NCBI RefSeq assembly: GCF_028583425.1
Contig: NC_072795.1
Coordinates: 9,261,001-9,325,000, forward strand
DNA from: Eublepharis macularius
Lineage: Eukaryota; Chordata; Lepidosauria; Squamata; Eublepharidae
Direction of reading: 5' to 3'
Length of the DNA: 64,000 bases
The notes beneath the pieces were generated by a model. That model was not told the DNA's origin and did no database searches. It saw nothing but the letters and a program-made list of their open reading frames with translations. The translations under genes and the position numbers were made by a program. Shown here piece after piece: positions 1-13,000 of the stretch (position 1 is the stretch's first letter; every line of letters starts with the position of its first letter).

Positions 1-570
1 TGCTCTGCATTTACCTCTCATGTTATTTGGCAGACCAGAAACAAGACATGAGCCTAGTCTCAGGTGTAACAGGAGAAGGCTCTTTGGGGAAGTTACAGGT
101 TTTGTGGACACATTTAAAGGGGAGTTGTGCTGCTACCTTGACAGACACTTGCAGAAGCAGTTATTTCATGGACAAGGAGCAACTGTGGCAGGGATGGGTC
201 TCGTGCAGGAAACAAAGACAGGTTATTTGTTTGCATTGTTTTCATATTGTGTAATCCTTCACGTCCAGTTACATTGTTTGTTGCAGGGGTCCCAGAACTT
301 TTTGCAAACACTGTAATCCCAGGAATTTAGTAGTAATCCCTTTCATGTATATAGATTCAGAGGATCTATATATTGTTCATGTATTACATTAGCATAAGAA
401 TAGGAAGGGTCAAAATTGCATGAATGGGAGGGACATATTATGTACACTCACCCTGAATTTCTAATGCTGGAAGATGGGAGTGAATGTAAGCCTTGCTGTC
501 TAAAGCATATAGAGCTGGCTAACATCAGAGACATATCTCAGCAACAGAGAGAAACTGATTCTGCATCAGC
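1..570 (+). other. Gene A intron 2 (3' part), paralogous to gene B intron 2
   Basis: Non-coding. Positions 1-240 align with 51464-51710, and about 300-570 with 56235-56450 of gene B intron 2. The short overlapping open frames here are not supported as genes. No mobile element recognised. Confidence 0.7.
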
Positions 571-578
571 ATTGCAAT

Positions 579-744
579 GAGACATGGGCACGAACCAAAA
601 AAAATCCTGAACCACGTGATTCATGGTTCGTCGCATTTCCACGAACCAGGAACCACGAGGTTCCACGACCCTTTCCCAGTTCACGAATCAGGTTTGTGGA
701 ATTTCATTATCACATACCCCAAGCCGGATTCATGCCCACCTCTA
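579..744. mobile_element. hAT-like MITE (TAGAGATGGGCA family), 166 bp
   Basis: Starts gagacatgggcacgaac and ends gcccacctcta. It is flanked by the 8-bp target duplication attgcaat (571-578 and 745-752). The interior is rich in inverted 'gaacca/tggttc' motifs. Gene B at 56441-56460 has a single attgcaat with no insert. The 8-bp duplication points to the hAT superfamily. Confidence 0.8.
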
Positions 745-877
745 ATTGCAATCTTATGGTACTTATCTATGTAAGCATTAACTTTGGTGTTTTCTGTCCA
801 GACAACCTAACCTTTTCTTTTTTAAAAACAATAATTTGCCTGAGTACTAATTTCGAAGGGGTTTTTCATGGGTGCAG

Positions 878-1027
878 GTATTGGATTTACCAATGGCCAT
901 ACCTGGAAGGAACAGAGGAAATTTTGTGTAGTTACTATGCGGAAGCTGGGACTGGGGAAGAGAGGCATGGAGCACCAAATAGAAGAGGAGGCCCATCAGC
1001 TAGCTGAAACTTTTGCAAGGGCAAAAG
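878..1027 (+). CDS. CYP2 gene A exon 3
   Basis: 150 nt, the canonical CYP2 exon 3 length. Acceptor tgcag before 878, donor gtaagt after 1027, entered and left in phase 1. It encodes [16 protein letters not shown] (helix C, with the Trp and Arg that contact heme propionate) and ends in ETFARAK. It differs from gene B exon 3 at about 8 of 50 residues, including a Cys where B has Gly (RKFC versus RKFG). Confidence 0.93.
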
Positions 1028-4000
1028 GTAAGTGATATTAAGAACCTTCGATGGCCTGTTTTGCTACTTTTTATTACTCAGGGCCAGACAACAGGAAATA
1101 TGTATTCAAAATTATAATCAACTCCAAAATAATGCAAATAACTTTCTGCAAGAACAATTTCCGTTTGGGGAAATGGTGGGGGAGGGTCAACTCCAGGTAG
1201 GGAAATACCTGGATATTTTGGGGATGAAGTTTGAGGAGGGTGTGGTTTGGGAAGGGGCTGAAGCACAGCAGGTTATAATCCTATATAGTCCACTGTCCAG
1301 AGCAGCCATTTTCTCCAGGGAAGCTGGTCTTTGTCTCTCCAGAGATCAGATGTAATTCTGGGAGATCTCCAGCCACCATCTGGAGGTTGGCAAGCCTACC
1401 CTCTCCCACACACACCACAGTTCTGAGCCAAATCAGGATCCTGAGGATTTTTAAAATTATCTTCCCTGAATGTGTTATGTGGCTGTGAAGAAAACAAGTC
1501 AGGTCCAGGGAACCTGCAAACAGACATAACATGTATCTTGGACTTCAGTGGATGCTTGAAGCAATTTGCTGTGCACAGGACTAAAAACACCCTCCTTGTA
1601 TATGCAGGGCACTGAAATTATTTCTCCTCCTCCACCAGCATTCCTAATCCATAATATATTGTTGAGTGTTCGTTGTATCTAACAAAAACAAGCAGTGTAC
1701 ATTGACTTTTCAACATCAAATTTCATTGAATAATAGAATGCTACAGAAAATGTGGAAATAAACCTCTCTATCTGCAATAAAATATCTGGAGATGTTTTAA
1801 AAATGAAAGCTGGGGATTCAGAGAAGCTTGTGCGTCATATCAATAGATTGTTGGACTACCACAAGAAGATTTTTTTAAAAGCCTGAGACAGTCCTTCTGT
1901 GGTGATGGTGGAATTATGGCTGCTGTAGGGGGCTGAAGGAAGGAATGTTCAGGGGAAACTGCCCTGGGGATACTTCATTACCGCTGAAGAACAACATGGA
2001 GAACCAACATCTGGCGGAAGCCATAGACAAATAAGGCAGTCACAATCACAAATCATCTAAGCCAGTTTTGAAAAATATTGGACTTTCACAGAATCAGCGG
2101 CTGCCAATCTGTTTGGATTCACAGCATTTAAGCCTGTTGTGAATGCTTGATGCAGACACACATTTGAAGTTCTCAGTGCAGAAACCACACCTGCCCAGTG
2201 ATCAGCTCAGGTCTGATCTCAGCAGTCAAACAAGTTCAGTTTGAGCAACAAACACATCCAGCATGCTTTTGGCATGGCTTGCCAACCTCCAGGTGTTACC
2301 AGTACAGAGAGAATCACGAGAGTCAATAGCCAAAAGATATAGCGTGACGTACTAACTAAACAATAAATCAATATTCCAATATAAATGACTTATTATTTGT
2401 AATAAATATTTTCTTATATACACAAACTGCCTTCAATATATATCATTACACGCAAACTTCCTACCACAATGGCTGTACAAAAAGTGCTAGTGCATACATA
2501 AAAATAAAGTCCTATGAACAATCATTAAGGTGCTAAAGTTCATATGAACTTTATGCTTTGAATTGCTGTTGAATATGCCTTATCTTGCCTTATTAGCACC
2601 TTAATGATTGTTCATAGGACTTTATGTTTATGTATGTACAGCCATTGTGGTAGGAAGTTTGCGTGTAATGATATATATTGAAGGCAGTCCGTGTCTACAA
2701 GAAAATATCTAAGACATTTATATTGGAATATTGATTTATTTAGTTAGTACATCACGCTATATCTTTTGGCTATTAACCTCCAGGTGGTGGCTGAAGAGCT
2801 CCTGGAATTACAACTCATCTCCAGATGACAGAGAACAGTTCCTCTGGAGGAGAAGGCTGCTTTGGACAGTGGATTCTATGAGATTATAACCTGCTGAATT
2901 CCAGCCCCTCCCTGAACCTCACCTTTCCAACTCCACCCGCCCCAAATCTCCATGTATTTCCCTACCCAGAGCTGGCAAACTTATATTGGTGGCAAACTTG
3001 CTGCTGCATGAAGAACAGATCTAGGGAAAGTTGCAAAGACTCCTGTGCCCAGAGAAACTGGGTCACATTTCCCTTCACTGCACCCTGGACTAGATCACTC
3101 TACCTTTTAAAGGGGCCTTGTAGGATCACTTGCAGTGACTGTGCTTTGAGGCACTGCCATGTCTTCAGACCTGTGAAACCCAGAGCAGCAAGGCCTACTT
3201 CATCCACCCGCACATGAGCAGCTTGTATCCATTCCAGTTTAGCCTTATAACATGAAATTAGCTATAATAAAAACAACAAAAACAACTGTGTTCAATTTAT
3301 ATACTGCCCTTCAGGAAAACTTAAAGCCCACTCAGAGTGCTTTACAAAATGTGTTATTCTTATCCCCACAACAATCACCCTGTGAGGTGGGTGGGGCTGA
3401 GAGAGATCTGGAAGAGCTGTAACTGACCCAAGGTTACCCAGCTGGCTTCACGCAGAGGAGCGGGGAATCGAACCCGGCTCTCCAGATTAGAGTCCTGCTG
3501 CTCTTAACCATGCCTGAAAACATGGAATTAGCTGTGAAAGCAGACACCTTCTGGAAGCAGCCTTTACTTCCTTGCAGCATTAGCTTTATTAGAACTGCTG
3601 AGAATAAAGAGTTTATTTGTATATTTTGGACATTTTGAAATGGAACTTGATATATTTCTTCAGATTTTCTAGTATGTAAACCAGTTTTAAGATTTCTGAA
3701 AACTCCTTTTCCTTTAGCTAACTGTACTATCATATCCCACTCTCAGTATCCACAAGGGAAGAAAATTAATGTTACCATTTTGTAAATAACTGTATTTGCA
3801 GGGCAGCCGTTTGACCCTTCATTATCCATCTCTAATTCCATCTGCAATACGATCTGTGCTGTGGCTTTTGGACACAGGATTTCTCTTGAAGATGAAGAAT
3901 TCCCCAAGTTGATGGGAGCCATTGACTATTTCTCCAAATTTTTAGGCTCCTTTTCTCATGGTGTAAGTCATCTTTTTGTTCCCTTTTGAAGTTCCATCTC

Positions 4001-7000
4001 CTATGCTTCCTATTCCTCCATCTTTGGCCTGAAAAATATACAGATTCAGAAATATTTCATATATTTATTGGTTTGATGATCGAAACATCCCTCCACTCTG
4101 TACTATATCTTTGAAACTTTTCTCCTTGATCAGAGGTGGTGCTCAACTCCACAAAGGAGAGAAAGAGACATGAAAACAACTTTTCCACAGTTTTGTTTAC
4201 CATGTTACTGAATTTCTTTGCTAGGGGACAGTATCACTGCTGTTTTCGTAGTTGTCCCCATAAATAAGTACCATCTAAATCACTTGTGTCGTACCCTCAT
4301 CTTTGTCACAGCCATATCTGAGCCATACAGCCATCTCCATTGTTTTTATCAGCCAGGTTTCCAAACACAGTTCTTGGCTGCTTTTATAATACTTTCGGAA
4401 GGTTCCACACAGATAGACTTTTCCTCGGGAACAGGATTCATTTTTTAAAATCATATCTGAACCTCGTACACGACAACTCAAAACCCCATGTGTAGCAACT
4501 TGGCAGGACCATATTAACATTCAAGAATACAAATTTTGATACAAGACTACTAGGCTACTAGGCTAGACTACTGCAACTCACTCTATGCTGGGCTGCTCTT
4601 GGGCCTGACCCGGAAGTTACAGTTGGTCCGGATTGCAGCAGCACGCGTCCTTATCGGAACGCCAATCCGAGCGCACATTCATCCTGTGCTGTGCCAGCAG
4701 CACTAGCTCCCAGTGGAATTCCGGATCCAGTTCAAGGTCTTAACCTTGGTGTTTAATGCCCTTACGGACTGGGACCTGCATACCTGCGGGACCGCCTCTT
4801 CCATTACATTCCCCTGAAGGGTGTTGCGCTCTGCAGAGAAGCAACTCCTGGTGGTCTCCGGCCTGAAGGACATCCGTCTGGCCTCAACCAGGTCCAGGGC
4901 CTTTTCTGCCCTGGCCCCAGCCTGGTGGAACACTCTCCCACTGGAGATCCGGGCCCTGCGAGACCTGCTACAGTTCCACAGGGCCTGTAAAACAGAGATG
5001 TTCTGCTGGGCCTTTGGCTGAGTACCAGCGAGTGTCCTCCTTCTTCCATCTAAGACCGCCACTTTTTCTGGGGCTGCCCTCGGCCATCTGCTATGCCCAT
5101 ATATGGACTCCCAAATATTTATTTAAATAGCCTGTGCCTGGACTATTTTAATGACATTTTAAAGGTTATTATTGATTTTATGGTTTTATGATTGATTCAC
5201 TGTGTTTTACGAATGTTGTTAGCCACCCTGAGCCCATTTGTGGGGAGGGCGGGGTATAAATCAAATCAAATCAAATAAATAAATAAATTAGAAGAGCTCT
5301 GGGCTCTGGGAAGGGTTGGATTCAACCTTTGGGAAATGTTGTGTAGTGGCAGTCAGCTTCAGATTTTCTATCCTCTAAATAATGAGTGATTCCGCACATG
5401 TTGGTAGATCCAGAGGAGTTAGCCGTGTTAGTCTGTAGTAGCAAAATCAAAAAGAGTCCAGTAGCACCTTTAAGACTAACCAATTTTATTTTATTGTAGC
5501 ATAAGCTTTCGAGAATCAAGTTCTCTTCATCAGATGCCTGATCCGAACTGGTCAAATACAGAAGAGGAGGGGAGGGGAAAGAACGGGACATATATCACAA
5601 GAAGACAGAATGCAATTAGTTCTTTCCCCTCCCCTCCTCTTCTGTATTTGACCAGTTCGGATCAGGCATCTGATGAAGAGAACTTGATTCTCGAAAGCTT
5701 ATGCTACAATAAAATAAAATTGGTTAGTCTTAAAGGTGCTACTGGACTCTTTTTGATTTTGCACATGTTGGATAATGCACTTCCAATCCTCTTTATAGCT
5801 CATTTGGAACAGATTTTTTTGTATGCGGAACAAAAAATCCACCTCAAACGACTGATAAAGTGCATTGAAAGTGCATTATCCAACGTGTGCGGAATCAGCC
5901 AATGTATTGCCACTGCAATTTTGTTCCCATGCTAATTTACCTGATTCTGAGATTCACGATGGCTAAGTTTTCTTAGGTACCTTTATAAGGGAAATTTTGA
6001 CTTTGCTATTCACTGTCTTTTTATAATTCTTGGAACAGTCAACAAGTATGGAACCTTTATTTCTACCGGGGATAGTTTAGGTGGGCAGCGGTCTGCTGTA
6101 GAACCGCAGGATGAAAGTAAATTGAGTCAGAGTCTTTAGACACAAGTAAGAATGAAGATCCTTCTCCCTTTATAGCAAAGGTAGCAAAGGAAGATGCCAG
6201 CACGTAAAGGGAAAATGCAACTTGATTTGCTACACCCCTCCCATTTAATCAAGCTGCATTGTACCTTTATATCCTGATTTCATCCCTTGTAACACCCCAG
6301 CCAGCTTTGGTTAAATTATTCCTTCTAGTGTCTGAAGAAGGGAGTTCAGACTCTCAAAAGCTTACACTCTGAATCATGTTATAAGAGACAGCCTGATACA
6401 ACTCTGGGAATTGGTTAAAAAGAGAATAAGTCCGCTGATATTGCCAATATTTTCAATATAGTGTAATAGGATTTAATAAAGGTTGTAATCTTCATTGCTA
6501 TATTGACAAACATTGAAAAAGATTACGTTTTTGTGCACTCTGTATTCTAACACTTCTCGTAGCGAACAGGTGTAAAATCTTCTTGACCTTATTATTTTCT
6601 CCTTTCCCCTTTTTTTCTTTTTGTATCCTTTCTTATATTGATTTTTTTTAAAAAAGCTTATGCTCTGAAAATCTTGTTGGTCTCTAAGGTGCCACTGGAA
6701 TCTAATCCGGCTGATTTACCTCTACTAGTCCATTAGCTGCAATACATTCAAGAATCAAAAGTTTCCAAGACTGTACAATAAGAATCCTAGTATATAAAAG
6801 GCTAGTGGTGTTCCTGAAAACTCACCTCCCACTCCGGTGCACCTCCAGATGGTGCAGCTTGGAGGAAGCCTAGACATGGCAGCCAGTCCCTCCAGAGAGC
6901 ACACCATGGCAGGAAGCCCAGCCCAGGATCAGGTGTGGAGCAAGTGGCAATACTTGCCCCCTGCTGGGATCAGGAGCAGAGCAGGTAGCAATACCTGCCC

Positions 7001-10000
7001 CCAGCCTTCATCCATCTAGGCTCAAAAATGGAGCTGGTGGCAGTGCCTATCCCCCGACTTCACCTGGCTGGGATCAGGTGTTGAGAAGAGGCAATGCCCA
7101 CTGTCCCAATGCCAGCTGCCCACCATCACCAAGCTGGGATCAGGAGTGGATCAGGTGGCAATGTTCATCCCTTCACCCAGCTTGGATCAGGAGTGAAGCA
7201 GGTGGCAATGCCTATCCCCTGACTTCACCCGGCTGGGATCAGGTTTTGAGTGGAGGCAATGCTCGTTCTCCCCTTTACCCAGCCAGATTCAGGAACAAAG
7301 CAGGTGGCAATCCCTGCCCCCCCTTCACCCAGCCAGAATCAGGCACAGAGCAGTGGGCAATACCTGTCCCCCTTCACCCAGCCAAGGTCAGGCATGGACC
7401 AGGTGGCAATGTCTGCCCCTTTCACCCAGCTGGGTTTAGGAGTGGAGCAGGTGTCAATGCCCATCCTCCACCTTCACCCAGCCAGGATCAGGCAATGTAG
7501 GTGGCAATGCCTGCTCCCCCTTCACTCAGCTGGGATCAGATGCATAGCATGCAGCAATGCCTTTCCCCTTCACCTGGATGGGATCAGGTGCAGAGCAGGA
7601 GGCAATGCCCACCCCCGCCTTCACCCAGCTGGGATCAGGTGTGGATCAGGTGGCAATGCCAGCTCCCCACCTTCACCCAGCTGGGATCAGGAGCAGAGTA
7701 GGTGTCAATGCCCACCCCCGCCATCACCCAGTTGAGATCAGGCAGGGAACAGGAGGCAATTCTCGCCCTCCTTTACCCAGCCTGAATCAGTCACGGATGA
7801 GGGGAAGGCAATGCATGCCTTCCCGCCCTTCCATTTCTAGAGCTCTTTTAATTTTTTTCCCACAACAGGCTTTGTTACTAGTTTTGAGACATTAACTATC
7901 TGCAGTTACGCTAATCACTCAAAGTAGGAGTCCAGTGGCACCTTAAAGAATAACAACATTGATTTTCTCATTAGCATTCATGAGGCAGGACTTACTTTGT
8001 GCAGTGTAGGATGCTGGAATAATTTTTGTTAGTCATTAAGGTGCCAGAGGACATTTAGTTGTTTTTCTTCAACAGACAAACTACCCCTCTGCACCGCCAT
8101 ATTGATGTTCAGGCTTAGTAACAAGGCCTCAGAAGTCACTGCTGGTGACTATGAAAGGCAGTTCACATAAGACATGTGCCAATCTTCTGACAACTTGTTT
8201 CATTAGTGAAGAGCACCTTTGGGGGCTACAATGAGGAGAGGAAAATAGTAGGGACTAGAGATGGGCACGAACTGAAATGTGAACCAAAATCAAGTACGAA
8301 CCAGGCCAGTTCGTGGTTCACGAAACACAGTTCGTCAGATCCCATTTCTAATGAACCGCCACGAACTTTAAGCTGGTTCATTTGGTTCGTTTTTGGGTTT
8401 GTAACTGCAGACAGCCTGGTACCAATCAATCAATTTCCTAGGCAACAGGGGATGGACTTCCTGCAGACCTTCTGCTGACCTGGAAGTGACCTTCTGCTGG
8501 CCCGGGAGTGATGGTTTTCTGACCTGGATGTGACATTTTCATGAACCAAACGAACCAATTTGTGAACCAGGGGCAGGTTCGAGAAAGTTCATGGTTCATG
8601 AAATTTGATGAACCACAAACCACATGGTTCATTTTTTTTCCAGTTTGTTCCCATCTCTAGTAGGGACAGCTGCTTAACCATCCTAGCCAGTTCTACTAGT
8701 GGTCCCATCTTTCACTCACTGAAAGTCAGTTGATACAATCCAAGCCATAGTTTGGATGTGGGAACCCAAAAGAGATGTTTTATGAACTGTTTCACAGAGC
8801 GGTTACAAGGTGTTGATAGGATTTTGCTTTCTTCTTTCCTGTAGCTGTATGAAGTCTTCCCATGGATCATGAAACATCTCCCAGGGCCTCACCAGAAAGC
8901 GCTTGCACGTGCAAAATTTGTGCAAACATTTGCAAAGAAGGAAATAGAAAAGCATAAGGAGCATGAGGCTGTCCATGATCCACAAGATTTCATCGATTTC
9001 TATCTATTGCATATGGAGAAAGTAAGTATTCACCTTGTACATGAAAGCAGAAACTCAATCAAATGTCAGGGGGAGGGAGGTAAATGAAAACTGTAATCTT
9101 TGAGCGTGTATGTCTACTTGCTGAATGAACTCTAGGTTCAGAAGACTGAAATGAGGCCTCCTTCCTGGCCACTGGATCTCTTTTCAGGTGCTAGGTAGTG
9201 CTGCTTACACACATTCCACCTGTGCAGAACTTAAAAACTTTTGTAACACACAGGGATTTATTGTGCTCTGTAGAACTGAAGGAAGTGGAATGAATTCAGC
9301 TGAGTAGGAAGTACTTCCAGGCATCGATGAATTATTAGCTTTCTCTGAGTTGCTGTATTTGTGTCTGTCCAAATTTCATTTTTGATGTATATGTTCTATC
9401 ACTTTTGTATAATCAGTCAAATTCTGTAGACTGATTTGTTTTTTGAGAACGCAAAAATCAATAATGACCTGCCAGTACTTTTCCTTGGGATATAATAAGC
9501 AATGCAGGATGGAGAATGCCATCTACTCTGCTTGGAGAATGTGTGAATTTTTGTAGCAAGATAAAATGCCCAGGCATATATTCTCCCATTAGCCAAAATC
9601 TTAGAGGGTTAATTGGCCTTGGCAAAGGACTGTCACTAAATGCATGTGGGAAAGTGCACACACATTTCCCTACAGGCTGTTCCCCCACTGAAGGTAGTAT
9701 CAACTAGAGCTTGCATTTTCCATTGTATCTCTCACCTTGAGGAATGGACTTCTGTGGAGGTGAGTTTGCTCTGCGGAGCCATTTATTTGCCAAGTATTTA
9801 TTTGGTAGAAACCTCAGGAGCTGCTGTGCTTGGCATCAATAATATTTTAGGAACTCAGGTGTGAAACGATTGAGCCTTGAATCTCTGTAGGGATCAAAAA
9901 CTGGTTAAAAGGCCAGAATAAACTGACATTTTTTCCCAAAGGAGGGCAATGAGTGGCAACGTCCCACAAGGAAGTGTCAACTGCAGTTCACGGACATATG

Positions 10001-13000
10001 TTTATGTGCTTACCAGTACAATCTCACCCAGAGTCACTTCTTTGGAGAAAAGCTTCATTGGATGCCCTTGAGATCTGGTGTGTGTGTTATGTGCTGTCAA
10101 GGTGCCACTGACCTATGGCAACTCTATGAATGCAAGACCTCCAGAACATCATATCACTAACAGACTTGTTCATATCTTGCTAACTAGAGGGTAAAGGTTC
10201 CCTTTATTTATAACTTTATAACTAGAGGATGTGGCTCCCTTTATTGAGTCCACCTTGGGCCTTCTTCTTTTCCTATTTCCTTCCATTTTTCCATGCATTG
10301 TTGACTTTTCCAGAGAATCTTGTCTTCTCATGATGTGACCAAAGTGCAATAGCCACAGTTTTGTCATTTTAGCTTCTAGGGAGAATTCGGGCTTGATTTG
10401 ATCTAGAACCCATTTATTTGTCTTTTTAGCCATCCGTGGTATCTGCAAAACTCTCCTCCAGCACCACATTTCAAGTGAATCGATTTTCTTCTTGTCAGCT
10501 TTCCTCATTGTCCAACTTTAACATCCATACATAATAATGGGGAATATCATAGACTGGAATATCTTGATCTTGGTTTCCAGAGAGACTTCTTCATCTTTAA
10601 GGATCTTTTCTAGTTCCTTCACAGCTGTTCTTCCAAGTCTCATTTTTTTCTAATTTAATTCCTCAGTAGTATTTGGGGAGAAAGAGACAAAGTTCTCTCT
10701 GTCTACTGCCTCTACTTCTTGCATAATTTTTATAAACTCTTATCATGTCCCAGTTTAGTCGTCTCATTTCTAAACTGAACACTCCCAGACTCTTCAGCCT
10801 TCCTCATAGGAAAGGGGCTTGAAGTCCCTAATGATCTGGGCTGCCGTCTTCTGTACTTTTTGAGCTCTGCAATGTCCTTTTGGAGATACAATGACTAGAA
10901 CTGCACACAGTATTCCAAATGAGGCTGCACCATAAATCTATTCAGGGGCACTATGATATTGGCCATTTTATTTTCAACCCCTTTCCTAATAATCCTTAGC
11001 ACAGAGTTTGCCTTTTTCACTGCTGTGAGTTGACACTTGCATTGAGCTATCCACTATAGGCCCAAGGTCTTTGTCTCTCTCAGTCTCAGCAAGTTCAAAG
11101 CCCATTAGCATATACTTCAAGTATATATTTGAAATTGTTTTTTTTATTCCAGTGTACATCCCCTTACACATACCTCCACTGAACTTCATTTGCCACTGAA
11201 CTTCATTTGCCCATTCACCCAACTGGTGGAGATCCTCCTCGAGTTCTTCGCAGTCAGTCTTGTTTTTTACCATTCTGCATAAGTTTGTGTTTTCTGCAAA
11301 TTTGGCCACTGTACTGCTCGCCCCCAGGTCCAAATTCTATATGAATAAACTAAATAGTATTGGCCCCAATACCAATCCTTGTAGGACCTCACTACTTACT
11401 TACTTCCAATTGTTGAGACATTACCATAGTTTTGAAAGGGGGTGTGGTGTGGGAATTGGCACCATTAACTGTAGGCGAACTTTTCAGTACAATAGACTTC
11501 TTTTGATTTTCAATGCAGGGAGTGCCTCAAAATGCCTGCTGTCTTCTGGAATCTTGCTATTAAATTGCTACACATTTTATTCCAAATCTAAGGAGAGATT
11601 AAATTAAGAAATAAAAGTGCAGCATACTTTAGGTGTTCCCGTGTAGGAGTCTCGGCTGCATAATAGCAAAGGCAGATTGGGGATTTGAGTATTAGAGACA
11701 CATGACATGTTGCTTAAAAGCTCTATTACTACATGTCACAGAGATAGCATGGTGTTTTTCTAGTGCAAAAAAAATAAACAGGCACCACTTGGGTTTGACC
11801 CTCCCTCCATCAAGTGCAAAAGTACATAGGCCCAAAGTCGGTCCGATCCTCGCAGATCAAATATCCAGAAAACTTGGTGTAAATGTGCATGCTGGAAAAA
11901 AACCTCTAGGTGGCGGCTGGATTTCTCCCATAATTATAACTTATCTCCAGACTATAGAAATCAGTTGCCTGGGAGGAAATGGCAGCTTCAGGGGGCAGAT
12001 TCAATGCAATGACATCTCTCTTGAGCTCTCTCCTTTCCTCAAATGCTGCCCTCCCCAAGCACTGCCTCCAAATCTCCAGAAACTGGTCAGGTCAGAGTTG
12101 GCAATCCTATCCATGGTTGTTGAGTCAAAATGCCTAGAATTCTTTGTAAACTTTTATTTTTCTTATTCTCGATGACAGAGAAAGAATGACCCCGACTCTA
12201 CATACAATGAGGAGAACCTGGTTCAGTGTATTTTTGATCTTTTCGTGGCAGGGACAGAAACGACATCCTTGACTTTGCGGTGGGCTTTGATCCTCATGGC
12301 AAATCACCCAGACATCCAGCGTAAGAGAGAATTCTACACTGATTCAAAGAAAGACCACCTTTATAATCGCAAGGAAGATTTTTCTTCTAATTTTTGTAAA
12401 GAGACTATAATTTGTCTAAGTTCTTATATTAGGCAGCAAAATTTCCTAATTAATAGTAGAAACCTGTATTCCCTTACATAGGACTAAGTGCCCTAGAATA
12501 TTATGACGTATATGTCTGAGGCTATCTTTATATGTGTGCAAACCACAAGTTTCATTGGGGGAAATCCTAACTCAACCTGCATTTAACAGCCTGAAGCTTA
12601 CCTTTAAAATGGGTGGGGGATCGGCTCCCACGCATGCATGGAGGCAGGAGCATCTTCATTAACTCTTTTCTATTTGTCTTCCTGCTGGTTCCACATATGT
12701 GGCCAAGATCTGCCTGTATCGTCTAATCATTCCTGGGGAGACACGTGAAACCAACAGTAAGACAAATAGCGTGGAGTAAACGAATCTCCTTTAACATTCC
12801 TGTGTTCCCTTAACATTCCGGTGCTGCAATTCATTTTATAATCAGCATTCTTGAATCCCTATGGAATAGTTTCAGACACTGACTAATTTTGATGAGGTAA
12901 ATGAAATGCCCAGATAAAAGCTTTCTTTTTTATTGTTTTCCTCAGAGAAAGTCCACAAGGAGATCAAAGATGTTTTGGGTTCCTCTCAGTCATTCAGCTA

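Noticed and set aside
3434-3512. tRNA gene on the - strand
   Set aside because: A-box and B-box are present but the acceptor stem and anticodon loop do not fold, and it continues into a MIR-like core and LINE tail; it is a SINE.
6837-7895. Long + strand open frames rich in WDQ, PSPS and GNA repeats
   Set aside because: They are translations of the Helitron minisatellite in several frames; similar frames appear in both orientations in the other copies. No conserved start or domain.
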